NCBI RefSeq assembly: GCF_005670685.2
Contig: NZ_CP062008.1
Span: 3,534,001 to 3,598,000, forward strand
Direction of reading: 5' to 3'
Length of the DNA: 64,000 nt
From: Mycolicibacterium mucogenicum DSM 44124
GTDB taxonomy: Bacteria; Actinomycetota; Actinomycetes; Mycobacteriales; Mycobacteriaceae
This document shows positions 1-9,853 of this stretch, piece by piece (positions within the stretch are counted from its first letter, which is position 1; the number at the start of each line of letters is the position of its first letter). The position numbers were made by a program, and so were the translations under genes. The notes under the pieces are model-generated. The model saw nothing but the letters and a program-made list of their open reading frames with translations, made no database searches and was not told the origin of the DNA.

Positions 1-37
1 CGTGCGCGTCGGCCAATTCCGCTGCGTTCAATGCCAT
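1..37 (-). CDS. nadC: nicotinate-nucleotide pyrophosphorylase, N-terminal fragment
   Basis: Only the first 12 codons lie in the window (MALNAAELADAH); the gene runs off the left edge. It starts with an ATG whose last base overlaps the nadB stop (TGATG), so translation is probably coupled. Identity rests on position: nadA-nadB-nadC is the usual mycobacterial order for de novo NAD synthesis, and NadC converts quinolinate plus PRPP to nicotinate mononucleotide. The fragment is too short for domain evidence. Confidence 0.7.
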   Translation of the reverse strand, partial: MALNAAELADAH

Positions 38-1635
38 CAGTTGCACACTCCTATCGGCAGGGCGGCCACCGCACGCCCGGCGGCATCCAGCCGCACATCG
101 ATCGATACCCCGAAGGCCGGATCGCGATCCGGTCGGTCACTGCGGTGGTGGCAGCCACGGGATTCCGCGCGCACGGCCGCAGCGGCAGCAACCGCCGAGG
201 CCGTCACGGTCAAGGCCGCATCCTCGACGGCGGCACGGTCCGACATGGCCGTGCCGCGGGCGCCGGCGAGCAACTCGCCCAGCCGGCCCAGCCCGGCGGC
301 GTCGCGCACCACCGAGGCGTAGCTCGTCATGTCACGTTGCAGCACATCGCGATTCAGCGCGGGCCGCTTGCCCAGATCCGGCTCCGGTACCCGGTTTCCG
401 CCGGCGTCGCGGGCCTGCTCCGCCGCCGCACGACCGGCCCGGCCACCGACCACCAATCCCTCCAGCAGGCTGTTGGAGGCCAGGCGGTTGGCGCCGTGCA
501 TACCGGTGCGTCCGACCTCGCCGGCGGCGTACAGACCCGCCATCTCGGTGCGGCCGAACACGTCGGTGACCACACCCCCGCAGCTGTAATGGGCGCCCGG
601 CACCACCGGAATCGGTTGGCGCGCAGGGTCGATGCCGGCCGCCAGGCACGCGGCCGTGACCGTCGGGAACCGGGCGGCGACGTCGGGGACGCCGCGCGCA
701 TCGAGGTAGACGTAGTCGTCGCCGGTGGCCGCGAGGCGGGCATCGATCGCGGCGGCCACGACGTCGCGCGGAGCCAGGTCCCCCATCGGGTGCACACCGT
801 CGGTCACCGAGTCGCCGCGGAGGTCACGCAGGACGGCCCCTTCGCCGCGCAAGGCTTCGGTGATCAGCGGGCACCGGCCGCCGGCCGCGCCGGTGTACAG
901 CATCGTCGGGTGAAACTGGATGAATTCGATGTCACGGACCGGTAATCCGGCGCGCAGCGCCAGGGCGATGCCGTCGCCGGTCGAACCGTCCGGATTCGTC
1001 GTCGCGGTGTACAGCTGCCCCAGGCCACCGGTCGCCAGGATCACCGACGGCGCCGTCAGCACACCCGGTCCTTCAGGACTCAGCACCAGCAGACCGCTGA
1101 CCGCACCGTCGTGGTGCAGGACCTGCAGCGCAACATGATTGGGTCGGATGTCGAGCGTCTGGGTCGCGGCGGCCAGTGCGCGCTGCACCTCGGCACCGGT
1201 GGCATCGCCACCGGCATGGATGATGCGGCGGCGGCTGTGCCCACCCTCGCGGGTCAGGGACCAATCCCCCGGCCCGGCTTCGTCGAAAGCCGCACCGGCG
1301 CCGACCAATTCACGCACGGCGGCATAGCCGTCGGCGACGATCGAGGTGACCGCGTCGACATCGCACAAGCCGGCCCCGGCCGCGACGGTGTCGGCGACGT
1401 GCGCCTGCACCGAATCATCGGTGTCGGGGATGACGACCGCGATGCCGCCCTGGGCATAAGCGGTCGCCGTCTCGCCGGACTTGCCGACGACCACGACGCG
1501 GCTGCCGGCCAGCTGGGCGGCACGCGCCGCCGCGAGGCCGGCGACCCCTGTGCCGACGACGATGACGTCGGCCCGCTGGCGCCAGTAGCCGCGGCCGCCG
1601 CAAGCAGCCGTCCGACGGCCCGCGTGGGCGCTCAC
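37..1635 (-). CDS. nadB: L-aspartate oxidase NadB
   Basis: FAD flavoprotein that oxidises L-aspartate to iminoaspartate, the substrate of NadA, in cytosolic NAD synthesis. The 532-residue product has an N-terminal FAD-binding loop (GTGVAGLAAA, about residues 28-37). It also has the succinate dehydrogenase/fumarate reductase-family motifs EFIQFHPT, RGEGAVLRD and HYSCGG, and a second FAD motif GLYAAGEVGRTGMHGANRLA. Length fits the family. It starts with GTG one base after the nadA stop, and its own stop overlaps the nadC ATG. It is therefore the middle gene of nadABC and should share the NrtR-controlled promoter upstream of nadA. Confidence 0.96.
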   Translation of the reverse strand: MSAHAGRRTAACGGRGYWRQRADVIVVGTGVAGLAAARAAQLAGSRVVVVGKSGETATAYAQGGIAVVIPDTDDSVQAHVADTVAAGAGLCDVDAVTSIVADGYAAVRELVGAGAAFDEAGPGDWSLTREGGHSRRRIIHAGGDATGAEVQRALAAATQTLDIRPNHVALQVLHHDGAVSGLLVLSPEGPGVLTAPSVILATGGLGQLYTATTNPDGSTGDGIALALRAGLPVRDIEFIQFHPTMLYTGAAGGRCPLITEALRGEGAVLRDLRGDSVTDGVHPMGDLAPRDVVAAAIDARLAATGDDYVYLDARGVPDVAARFPTVTAACLAAGIDPARQPIPVVPGAHYSCGGVVTDVFGRTEMAGLYAAGEVGRTGMHGANRLASNSLLEGLVVGGRAGRAAAEQARDAGGNRVPEPDLGKRPALNRDVLQRDMTSYASVVRDAAGLGRLGELLAGARGTAMSDRAAVEDAALTVTASAVAAAAAVRAESRGCHHRSDRPDRDPAFGVSIDVRLDAAGRAVAALPIGVCN

Positions 1636-1636
1636 G

Positions 1637-2650
1637 CTATTCCCCGCCGCCGGGCTGCCCGATCCCGATCATGCGCTGCACGCTCAACCGAGCTGCGGCT
1701 GCGACATCTTCGTCGACGTGAACTTCGTCGGCACCGTCCCGCAGGCAGCGCAGCAGCGCGGCCGGCGTGATCATCTTCATGTATGGGCAGGAGGCCCGAT
1801 CGTTGACGGCGAGAAACTCGGTTTCCGGTGCGGCACGGCGCAACTGGTGCAGCATGCCGATTTCGGTGGCGACCAGGACCTGCTTGGCGTGGGTCTCGCG
1901 GGCGGCGTCGAGCATGCCGCCGGTCGACAGGATTTTGACCCGGTCGTCGGGCACCGCGCCCTCGCCGGCCAGGTACAGAGCCGAGGTGGCGCAACCGCAT
2001 TCGGGGTGCACGAAGAGTTCGGCGTCGGGGTGGGAGCGGGCCTGGTCGGCGAGCTCGTCACCGTTGATGCCGGCGTGCACGTGGCATTCGCCGGCCCAGA
2101 TGTGCAGGTTGTCCCGACCCGTCATGCGGCGCACGTGGGCACCGAGGAACTGGTCCGGGCAGAACAGCACGGTCTTGTCCGCGGGAATCGAGGCGACGAC
2201 CTCGACCGCGTTGGACGACGTGCAGCAAATGTCGGTGAGGGCTTTGACGGCCGCGGTGGTGTTCACGTAGGACACCACGACCGCGTCCGGGTAGTCGGCC
2301 TTCCAGGCCCGCAGGTCGTCGGCGGTGATCGAATCGGCCAGCGAGCAGCCCGCCCGCTGGTCCGGGATCAGCACCGTCTTGGCCGGCGACAGGATTTTGG
2401 CGGTCTCGGCCATGAAGTGCACACCGCAGAACACGATGGTGTCCTCAGCGGCGTCCGCAGCGATCCGCGACAGCGCCAGCGAGTCGCCCACATGGTCGGC
2501 GATGTCCTGAATCTCGGGCAGCTGGTAGTTGTGCGCGAGGATTGTGGCGTTGCGTTCCTTGGCAAGGCGACGCACTTCGTCTGCCCACTGCCCGTCGGCG
2601 ACCACGTCGCCGAAACCTTCGAACTCCGCCGCACGGTCCAGAACCGTCAT
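1637..2650 (-). CDS. nadA: quinolinate synthase NadA
   Basis: Iron-sulfur enzyme that condenses iminoaspartate with dihydroxyacetone phosphate to quinolinate. The 337-residue product carries the cluster cysteines in the expected contexts: [14 protein letters not shown] and ASCPYMKM. I chose the ATG giving [10 protein letters not shown] because AAAGGAGAC lies just upstream. A longer reading would run through the operator. It is the first gene of nadABC, with NadB one base downstream. A 23-bp NrtR box ends 25 bp before the start codon, so NAD-responsive repression is likely. Confidence 0.96.
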   Translation of the reverse strand: MTVLDRAAEFEGFGDVVADGQWADEVRRLAKERNATILAHNYQLPEIQDIADHVGDSLALSRIAADAAEDTIVFCGVHFMAETAKILSPAKTVLIPDQRAGCSLADSITADDLRAWKADYPDAVVVSYVNTTAAVKALTDICCTSSNAVEVVASIPADKTVLFCPDQFLGAHVRRMTGRDNLHIWAGECHVHAGINGDELADQARSHPDAELFVHPECGCATSALYLAGEGAVPDDRVKILSTGGMLDAARETHAKQVLVATEIGMLHQLRRAAPETEFLAVNDRASCPYMKMITPAALLRCLRDGADEVHVDEDVAAAARLSVQRMIGIGQPGGGE

Positions 2651-2675
2651 GGCCGTCTCCTTTGAACCTGGCCAG

Positions 2676-2698
2676 GTTTTCGACTTATGATCGAAAAC
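2676..2698. promoter_or_regulatory. NrtR operator upstream of nadABC
   Basis: Perfect inverted repeat GTTTTCGA-N7-TCGAAAAC in the nadA leader/promoter. The same arms and spacer length recur next to nrtR (5774-5796), which ties the two sites to one regulator. NrtR control of nadABC is known in mycobacteria; assigning this site is inference from sequence and context. Confidence 0.88.
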
Positions 2699-2856
2699 AT
2701 GCCACATACTAGCACTGCACACGAAATGTTCACCTTCGTGTACCGCGCGCGAGGGCACCGGGCCTGACCGCAGCCCTCGCGAAGCGGCTACGCAGCGGGT
2801 GGTCGACCGCTATGACTGCGCGCCCGACCAGCAAAGACGACCGAGAGCGTCCGGGC

Positions 2857-3963
2857 TCAACGTCTCGTACCGCCCGCCAAGGTGGTGCCGGCTCGGAGCA
2901 GGAGATACGTCAGCCCTATCGCCGCGCCGACGACAATGACGAGATGAGCGCCAATCGGGCCGGTGGAAATCGAGCCCGCCGGACTGACCATGAGGAACGA
3001 CGACGCGACGCCGACGGCAACCGCCGTCGCTATCACGAGAATGCGGCCGCCGGCGCCCGCCAATAGCGGGCGCGCCGATTCCAGGGTCCGCGAGCCAAAT
3101 CTGCCAATTCGTGAACTGCCGACCCGTCCGGCAAGCACACCCCACGAAACAAAGGCGCCGTATGCCACAACGGCATTGCTGAAATCGATGTTCATGATCA
3201 GCAACACGACCAGATGAAATATGGTCGCGACAGCCAGCGTGATCCGGAACGCGCGCCACCAAAGTAACGCAATGAGGAAGGACAACTCGAAAACGACGGT
3301 GAGCCAGTCGACGGCCTCCCACGCGACCGGCACATCATGTTCAGCTATCCACCGGGCCAGCCAGTGCGTCCGCCCTTGTGTCACGAAGCCGAGTACGAAG
3401 TATCCGCGCGAGGCTTGGCTTGAGAATGACAGCCAGCCGGTGAGGACCTTGGTCAGCGCCGCGGCGAAAAATCCCCAGCCGATCAGCAGAGCCAACAATC
3501 GCAAGGGCCACTGTGGCTGAACAGAGGTTTCATTTCTGCGCCGAAGGGCGTCGAGGGAATAGCGGTTCCCCCAGTTGGCGAAGGCCAATACCAGCGGCGG
3601 CAATGTCAACAAGATCGTGTGGTCGATCTTGCCCAGACAGAACGTCACACCATAGGTGGCGGAGAGTATGAGCCAAGCAGCCAGCGACACATACTTCGTC
3701 CATATGCCCAGACCGAGCATGACGAGAATGACTGACCGAAGAACTTCCATCCCGCTGAGTACCGGCATTGAAGGGAATCCCGATAGGAGTTGAAGTGGCC
3801 CGGGCGGCGGATGAAACATGAAATCGGGATACTCGGCCAGCCACGTGATGTCGGGCGCGACCAGTAGGACGCTGACCGCATAAACGATGCGGGATATGCC
3901 CAAATCCTCAGGGGTGAACGGTCCATCTTCGACCCAGCGGTCGAATTTATCGATGACCCTCAC
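2857..3963 (-). CDS. HTTM-like polytopic membrane protein
   Basis: A 368-residue protein with many hydrophobic segments, including runs near WLILSATYGVTFCLG, LALLIGWGFFAAALTKVL and ITLAVATIFHLVVLLIMNI. The layout resembles HTTM (horizontally transferred transmembrane, vitamin K carboxylase-like) or DoxX-like proteins; I cannot name a substrate. It starts with GTG inside the upstream gene's stop (GTGA), so the two are translationally coupled. The base composition looks less GC-rich than nadA or nrtR. It belongs to a three-gene block between nadA and nrtR, genes that I recall as adjacent in M. tuberculosis. The family call is tentative; the membrane topology is clear. Confidence 0.7.
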   Translation of the reverse strand: MRVIDKFDRWVEDGPFTPEDLGISRIVYAVSVLLVAPDITWLAEYPDFMFHPPPGPLQLLSGFPSMPVLSGMEVLRSVILVMLGLGIWTKYVSLAAWLILSATYGVTFCLGKIDHTILLTLPPLVLAFANWGNRYSLDALRRRNETSVQPQWPLRLLALLIGWGFFAAALTKVLTGWLSFSSQASRGYFVLGFVTQGRTHWLARWIAEHDVPVAWEAVDWLTVVFELSFLIALLWWRAFRITLAVATIFHLVVLLIMNIDFSNAVVAYGAFVSWGVLAGRVGSSRIGRFGSRTLESARPLLAGAGGRILVIATAVAVGVASSFLMVSPAGSISTGPIGAHLVIVVGAAIGLTYLLLRAGTTLAGGTRR

Positions 3964-4460
3964 GTCGCATTTCCGAAATCGATGCTGACGGTACGCAGCG
4001 GCGCGTATTCGACTCTGGACGGCTCGGCCGCCTCATATATCGCCGTCCGCCACACGATGTCCAAGCCGACAACTTCTCGGCCAGGAAACCGCGCCGTGAT
4101 CTTTGATCGCAGCCAGGCGATTGCTTCGGGATCAGACCCGAAAGTGTCGTTGTCATATGCGGTCGAAAATGCGATCAATGGCACCGACGGGCCCGGGGGC
4201 AGGATGGTCTCTATCGGCGCAGACTCCGCATGCCCGTCCGCGAAACGAACGACAAGCCCGGGCTCTTTCGCCTTGGGCACACCAGTTTCCAATAAGCAGC
4301 CGGGACAGTTCGCCGGGAATCCGGGAAGGATGAGAGCCGGGTAGGGTTCCCCGCGCGCAATACCGAGAAAGACGTACTGCAGCAGGGCAATCCACAAAAA
4401 AGTGACCGCAAAGATCATCCGCACGGTGCGCTTGTCGGCCGAGCCGCAGGATCGCGTCAC
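3960..4460 (-). CDS. small membrane-anchored or exported protein, unknown function
   Basis: A 166-residue product from a GTG start preceded by AGGA. An N-terminal hydrophobic stretch (MIFAVTFLWIALLQYVFLGI, about residues 15-34) looks like a signal anchor. It is followed by a soluble region with a cysteine pair (NCPGC) that could be structural or redox-active. No family is recognised. Its stop overlaps the GTG of the downstream HTTM-like gene by 4 nt, so the pair probably works together at the membrane; such pairing with HTTM proteins is plausible but not proven. An ATG 42 nt downstream (4418) is an alternative start. Confidence 0.6.
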   Translation of the reverse strand: MTRSCGSADKRTVRMIFAVTFLWIALLQYVFLGIARGEPYPALILPGFPANCPGCLLETGVPKAKEPGLVVRFADGHAESAPIETILPPGPSVPLIAFSTAYDNDTFGSDPEAIAWLRSKITARFPGREVVGLDIVWRTAIYEAAEPSRVEYAPLRTVSIDFGNAT

Positions 4461-4658
4461 CGAAGATGTCCTACCCGCCCGAGGTGCAAGAAGAACTCGC
4501 GCTGAGCCACTTCTCCCCCTTTCACATCCCAGGTGCCAAATCCCCCGAACCAGCAACCTTTGAACGCACTCAGGACGTTACCAAGCACATGCCTGCCCGA
4601 GGGCGAAGTTGACGGCCCAAATGGACTCGTACGGCTTCGTGACCTGCCGTGGCGCCGA

Positions 4659-5591
4659 CTACACGGCGGGGTCGGGCGGCTCGACTTCGGCCTGCCATCG
4701 GCCCGCGTCGGCGCGATCTGGCGAAGACGGATCAGCTGCCGATGGGGCCTCAGAGCGCCCCTGGCAGTTCAGCCACGTCTGTTGCGTCTGGACGGCGATG
4801 GCGTCGTTCGCAGTCCCGGTGCCGTCCCATAGCCCCCGACCGGCAACCGTCACGATGGGCCAGAAGTACGCCGCGACATCGCGCACCTGCCGGATCGGGA
4901 TCCGCGTGGACACGGCGGCGTAGTGCAACCAGTAGTCGTCCGCCCGGGGGCACACGTGGGCGAACGCTTCGCCCTGATCCCGCAGTGCCCCAAGCAGTTC
5001 CGGAGGGTAGGCGACACCGGATACGCCGGTCGCGAACACCGTCTCGGAGGCTTCGGTCGTGGTGCACATCGGCCAGGTTCGGTACGGACCGTCGCTGCGG
5101 ATGCGCGCACGGAAAGCGGTGACCTCCCCGGGTCGATGTGCGGTGAGCAGCTCCGCGAGCCAGGTGGGCGGGTAGTAGACGTCGTCGTCCGCCGTGACGA
5201 GGGTGCGGTCGGGTTCATCCGGCAATATCTCGTTGGTGTACGGGAAGTACTTCTTGTGCGGTCCGTAGTCGCGGCAATGACGAATTTCCAATCCGCGGGC
5301 CTGCAGTCGTTTCAATGTTGCCGGCGGATCGAGGTACGCGTCACGGTCATCGAGCCACAGGATCAATCGGCGAGGCTTGACGGCGCCGGCACCGATTGTC
5401 TCGATCGTTTGCCACACCGTAGAAATCCGCTTGCCGTAGCTCGTCAGCGACACGTTGGCGGTACCGGTGCCGACGACAGACTCAGCGGACCTGTGGTTTC
5501 GCACGAGCAGACGCGCGCCCAGTGTGCCCAGCTCCGCGAAGGTGCATACCCACCCGAGCGAATCCGTTGGGTGAATGCCGATATTGCGCAT
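4659..5591 (-). CDS. putative GT-A type glycosyltransferase
   Basis: A 310-residue protein with a DDDVYYPPTW motif preceded by hydrophobic TLVTA. This is the kind of acidic DxD nucleotide-sugar/metal site found in GT-A glycosyltransferases. VSLTSYGKRISTVWQTIETI followed by LILWLDD also fits glycosyltransferase-like proteins of capsule or surface glycan loci. The ATG start at 5591 has GGGGAAGG upstream; a GTG at 5645 would add 18 residues. It is the first gene of the minus-strand block that continues about 200 bp later with the small exported protein and the HTTM-like protein. Its acceptor is unknown. Confidence 0.6.
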   Translation of the reverse strand: MRNIGIHPTDSLGWVCTFAELGTLGARLLVRNHRSAESVVGTGTANVSLTSYGKRISTVWQTIETIGAGAVKPRRLILWLDDRDAYLDPPATLKRLQARGLEIRHCRDYGPHKKYFPYTNEILPDEPDRTLVTADDDVYYPPTWLAELLTAHRPGEVTAFRARIRSDGPYRTWPMCTTTEASETVFATGVSGVAYPPELLGALRDQGEAFAHVCPRADDYWLHYAAVSTRIPIRQVRDVAAYFWPIVTVAGRGLWDGTGTANDAIAVQTQQTWLNCQGRSEAPSAADPSSPDRADAGRWQAEVEPPDPAV

Positions 5592-5773
5592 GGCCCCACC
5601 GGCCTTCCCCCGCGTGGCGAACACGAAGCTTTGCTGCAATCGCACGTGAGTCTAATGGCTGAGGCGAGATTCTTCTTTTCGAAGAGCACTTGCTGACGGA
5701 GTGACGGATTTGCCGGCCGATTGTCGAATTCGGCCGGCCACACCACCTCCGCCGGCCGCTTTTGATCTCCGAT

Positions 5774-5796
5774 GTTTTCGACTTAAAATCGAAAAC
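5774..5796. promoter_or_regulatory. NrtR operator containing the nrtR -10 box
   Basis: Inverted repeat GTTTTCGA-N7-TCGAAAAC, same arms as at 2676-2698. The centre contains TAAAAT (5784-5789), a mycobacterial TANNNT -10 element, and the operator ends on the base before the nrtR GTG. The -10 box to start codon spacing of 7 nt predicts a leaderless mRNA and direct autorepression. Confidence 0.85.
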
Positions 5797-6489
5797 GTGA
5801 CGGACGTGGGGACTGCGCATGAAGTGCTCGCCGTCGTCTTCCAGGTGCGCCACCTCGACAGCAAGACACCGCAGCTCAGCGTGCTGCTCTGGGAGCGCGC
5901 CATGGAGCCGCAACGCGGCGCGTGGTCCCTGCCCGGCGGTCAGCTGCGGCACGACGAAGACATGGTCAGTTCCGTCCGGCGTCAGCTCGCCGAGAAGGTC
6001 GACCTGCGCGAACTGACCCACCTCGAGCAGCTCGCGGTCTTCTCCGAGCCCAAGCGCGTGCCCGGCCCGCGCACCATCGCCTCGACCTTCCTGGGCCTGG
6101 TGCCCTCCCCCGCAACACCCGAACTGCCGGGCGACACACGCTGGCATCCGGTGTCGGCACTGCCACCCATGGCCTTCGACCACGGCCCGATGATCACGCA
6201 CGCGCACGCCCGACTGGTCGCCAAGATGTCCTACACCAACATCGGATTCGCCTTGGCACCAAAGGAATTCACCCTCACCACGTTGCGGGACATCTACGCC
6301 GCCACTTTGGGCCACCCGGTGGATCCGACCAATCTGCAGCGCGTGCTGGCCCGGCGCGGCGTCATCACCCCGACCGGCACGACGGCCCGCTCCGGACGCA
6401 GCGGCGGCCGCCCCGCCGCGCTGTACCGCTTCACCGACTCCACATACCGCGTCACAGACGAGTTCGCCGCGTTGCGTCCACCTAGTTAG
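5797..6489 (+). CDS. nrtR: Nudix-like transcriptional repressor NrtR
   Basis: Predicted repressor of NAD synthesis genes, 230 residues. The N-terminal Nudix fold has a degenerate Nudix box (residues 48-70). G48, E54, R62 and E66 are kept, but the REUXEEXGU positions read Q63, K67 and D69, so hydrolase activity is unlikely. NrtR proteins use this fold to sense ADP-ribose or related NAD metabolites. The C-terminal region ([15 protein letters not shown] onwards) is a winged helix for DNA binding. I chose the GTG directly after the operator because a -10 box lies 7 nt upstream. A start at 5701 would translate the operator. Confidence 0.9.
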   Translation: MTDVGTAHEVLAVVFQVRHLDSKTPQLSVLLWERAMEPQRGAWSLPGGQLRHDEDMVSSVRRQLAEKVDLRELTHLEQLAVFSEPKRVPGPRTIASTFLGLVPSPATPELPGDTRWHPVSALPPMAFDHGPMITHAHARLVAKMSYTNIGFALAPKEFTLTTLRDIYAATLGHPVDPTNLQRVLARRGVITPTGTTARSGRSGGRPAALYRFTDSTYRVTDEFAALRPPS

Positions 6490-6551
6490 TTGCTCTACGC
6501 ATCGTGACGTAGGTCACTTTCAGGCCACATTTCGCGAGCCGGAATTGGTTT

Positions 6552-6566
6552 TTAAGGGTTCCTTAA
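6552..6566. promoter_or_regulatory. 15-bp palindrome before the lipase gene
   Basis: TTAAGG-GTT-CCTTAA, a perfect 6-bp-arm inverted repeat centred 22 bp before the lipase ATG. Its AT-rich centre within GC-rich surroundings suggests an operator. The regulator is unknown. Confidence 0.45.
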
Positions 6567-6580
6567 GACATGATTTCCCG

Positions 6581-7909
6581 ATGACCATGGGCAATGCAGC
6601 CAGGGCGTTCGACGCCGAGTGGATCGGCCAGCCGTACCACGAGGAACTCCAGCCCGGCACCCGCCCACTGCGGCCCAGCGAGGACTCGTTCTACGTGCCG
6701 CCCGTCGGCTTCGAACTCACCGCGCCCGGCACCGTCCTGCGGTCCCGTGACGTCGAGCTCGGCTTCATGGGCGTCATCCCCCAGGGCGTCACCGCCACCC
6801 AGCTGCTGTACCGCAGTACCGATCTCAACGGCAGCGCGCAGGCCGCGGTGACCACCGTCCTGCTGCCCGTCGGCCACAACGCCGACACGCGCTGCCCCAT
6901 CGTGTCGTATCAGTGCGCCATCGACGCGGTCTCCGACGCCTGCTTCCCGTCCTACGCCCTGCGCCGTCGCGCCCGGGCCCTGGGCTCGGTGGCACAGCTC
7001 GAATACATGCTCGTCGCCGCGGTCCTCGCGCAGGGCTGGGCCGTGTCCATCCCGGATCACGAAGGCACCGACGGCATCTGGGGCGCGCCGCACGAACCCG
7101 GGTACCACATCCTCGACGGCCTGCGCGCCGCCATCAACACCGAATCACTCGGCCTGTACGCCGACGCGCCGATCGGCCTGTGGGGCTACTCGGGCGGCGG
7201 CCTCGCCAGTGCCTGGGCCGCGGAGGAATACGCCAACTACGCGCCCGAGCTCAATGTCGTCGGCGCCGCCCTCGGCTCTCCGGTGGCCAACCTGGGCAAC
7301 GTCTTCAACCAGCTGAACGGCACCTCCAAGGCGGGCCTGCCGGCCACCGTCATCGCGGCGCTCATGCACATCTACCCAGGCCTGAACCGCGTCATCCATG
7401 AGCACGCCACCGAGGCCGGTAAGGCGATGCTGCGCAACATCGAGGGCATGACCACCGCCGAGGCGGTGATCCGGCACGCCGGACTCGACTTCGACACCCT
7501 GCTGAAGTCGCCGCTGCAGGAAGTGCTCGAGACCCCAGAGGTGCAGCACGTCTTCGAGAGCATCAAGCTCGGCAAGACGGCGCCGACCCCGCCGCTGCTG
7601 ATCATGCAGGCCGTGTACGACCAGATCATCGCCGTCGGGAACATCGACGAGCTGACCGACACCTACGTCATGGGCGGCTCGCACGTGACCTACCACCGCG
7701 ACATCCTCAGCGAGCACATCGCGCTGCACCCGCTGGCCGCGCCGATGACGCTGAACTGGCTCGCCGAACGGTTCGACGGCAAGCCGCTGGGCCCGACCGT
7801 ACGTACGTCGTGGCCGGCCCTGCTGAACCCGGCGACCTACCTCGGCCTGCTCAAGCTGGGCGTCGTCAGCACGAAGGTTCTGCTGGGACTTCCGATTGGG
7901 CGTCGGTAG
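6581..7909 (+). CDS. secretory-type lipase (LIP family)
   Basis: A 442-residue alpha/beta hydrolase of the LIP/secretory lipase family, the same type as I recall for Rv1592c in the same neighbourhood. The nucleophile elbow is GYSGGG in [21 protein letters not shown] conserved [17 protein letters not shown] block precedes it. The likely role is hydrolysis of lipid esters. There is no clear N-terminal signal peptide, so its location is uncertain. The ATG of [10 protein letters not shown] is chosen over an upstream TTG because that TTG lies before the palindrome. Its 3' end overlaps the convergent DUF2567 gene by 44 nt. Confidence 0.85.
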   Translation: MTMGNAARAFDAEWIGQPYHEELQPGTRPLRPSEDSFYVPPVGFELTAPGTVLRSRDVELGFMGVIPQGVTATQLLYRSTDLNGSAQAAVTTVLLPVGHNADTRCPIVSYQCAIDAVSDACFPSYALRRRARALGSVAQLEYMLVAAVLAQGWAVSIPDHEGTDGIWGAPHEPGYHILDGLRAAINTESLGLYADAPIGLWGYSGGGLASAWAAEEYANYAPELNVVGAALGSPVANLGNVFNQLNGTSKAGLPATVIAALMHIYPGLNRVIHEHATEAGKAMLRNIEGMTTAEAVIRHAGLDFDTLLKSPLQEVLETPEVQHVFESIKLGKTAPTPPLLIMQAVYDQIIAVGNIDELTDTYVMGGSHVTYHRDILSEHIALHPLAAPMTLNWLAERFDGKPLGPTVRTSWPALLNPATYLGLLKLGVVSTKVLLGLPIGRR

Positions 7910-8537
7910 CCACCGGGGCGACGGCTGCCGGTAGCCGGACCGGCGCCGGCTCCACCGGCGGCCAGGCGCCCAGATCGTCGCGCTTGGTCGCCAGCGTGCA
8001 GAACAGATAGACCAGCGCCGCAACGCCGGCCGGGAAAATCAGCGTCGTGGCGATGACCCATGGCGAGTGGCCGAAGAACACCGGCGGCGCCTCGACGAGG
8101 TAACCCACCCGATGCTCGGGCGACAACGGCGCGCCCGCGAGATCCGGTGTCCCATAACGCCAATGCGCGACGACGGCGCCCACGCCCGTGAGCGCGCCCG
8201 CGGCTGCCACATTGCCGAGCGCCAGCGCGCCGGCCAGCAGCGGCCCGCGATGCGCGCGCCATTGCCACACCAATGTCGCGGCCACGACGGCGATCACCGT
8301 CAACAGACCGACCGCCAACGCACCGCCCAGGAACACCCGGTCCGATTCGTCACCGAAGTACCCGTGGATGCGCTGACCCTTCTTGGTCAGCGCGACGACG
8401 GCGTCGACCGGCGGGGCGAGGAACGCCCACACCACGCCGCCGAGAGCGCCGGTCAGCGCCAGGCCGACGACGACCCGCAGCGCCGCGGCGCGATGCGAAA
8501 GCGTTGGCGCCGAGGCTGTTTCAGCGGGCTGACTCAC
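7866..8537 (-). CDS. DUF2567 family membrane protein
   Basis: A 223-residue integral membrane protein with about four hydrophobic segments ([79 protein letters not shown]). It resembles the protein I recall as Rv1591. Function unknown. It starts with GTG overlapping the bsaP stop (GTGA), so it is coupled to bsaP and bioB. Whether it helps biotin supply or merely shares the transcript is not known. The C-terminal tail overlaps the convergent lipase gene. Confidence 0.75.
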   Translation of the reverse strand: MSQPAETASAPTLSHRAAALRVVVGLALTGALGGVVWAFLAPPVDAVVALTKKGQRIHGYFGDESDRVFLGGALAVGLLTVIAVVAATLVWQWRAHRGPLLAGALALGNVAAAGALTGVGAVVAHWRYGTPDLAGAPLSPEHRVGYLVEAPPVFFGHSPWVIATTLIFPAGVAALVYLFCTLATKRDDLGAWPPVEPAPVRLPAAVAPVATDAQSEVPAEPSC

Positions 8538-8773
8538 CGTTGAGTTTCCAGGTCCTTCGAGTCCACCACCCCGTGCCGGGAGCACTTGGCCCACCAGCCG
8601 TCGGGGCGCACCTGCACCACCATGCGTCGGCCGCATTCGGCGCACCAGCGGGGCGCCTCCAGACCGAGCTGGGCCGTGGTCGGCATGACGGCGCCGTCGA
8701 CGGCGTCCGCCGCGACACCGGTGTACACGTTGAACTTGCCGGCACTGACGGGTGCGGGCAATTCTCTGGTCAT
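8534..8773 (-). CDS. bsaP: biotin synthase auxiliary protein BsaP
   Basis: A 79-residue protein directly downstream of bioB (11 nt from the bioB stop). The C-terminal half has C44-x2-C47 and C64-x2-H67, consistent with metal or Fe-S binding. Its length and position match Rv1590, reported as BsaP and needed by mycobacterial BioB to turn dethiobiotin into biotin. A GTG one codon earlier (8776) is an alternative start. The stop overlaps the DUF2567 gene start. I am confident of the family; the cofactor is inferred from the cysteines. Confidence 0.85.
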   Translation of the reverse strand: MTRELPAPVSAGKFNVYTGVAADAVDGAVMPTTAQLGLEAPRWCAECGRRMVVQVRPDGWWAKCSRHGVVDSKDLETQR

Positions 8774-8784
8774 CACGTCTAGTT

Positions 8785-9801
<1,017 letters not shown>

Positions 9802-9830
9802 TTACTTCAGGCCGACTGCGGCCTACAACT

Positions 9831-9843
9831 TGAACGGTGTTTA
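9831..9843. promoter_or_regulatory. BioQ-type operator between bioB and bioQ
   Basis: TGAACGGTGTTTA, an imperfect copy of the TGAACNNNGTTCA palindrome; the perfect version is at 12855-12867. It overlaps the TAGGAT -10 box (9842-9847) that sits 6 nt before the bioQ GTG. One site can therefore control both divergent genes. Confidence 0.8.
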
Positions 9844-9853
9844 GGATACAGAC

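Noticed and set aside
5701..5796. Earlier GTG start for nrtR giving 32 more residues
   Set aside because: The extension would translate through the operator and -10 box, and it lacks family resemblance.
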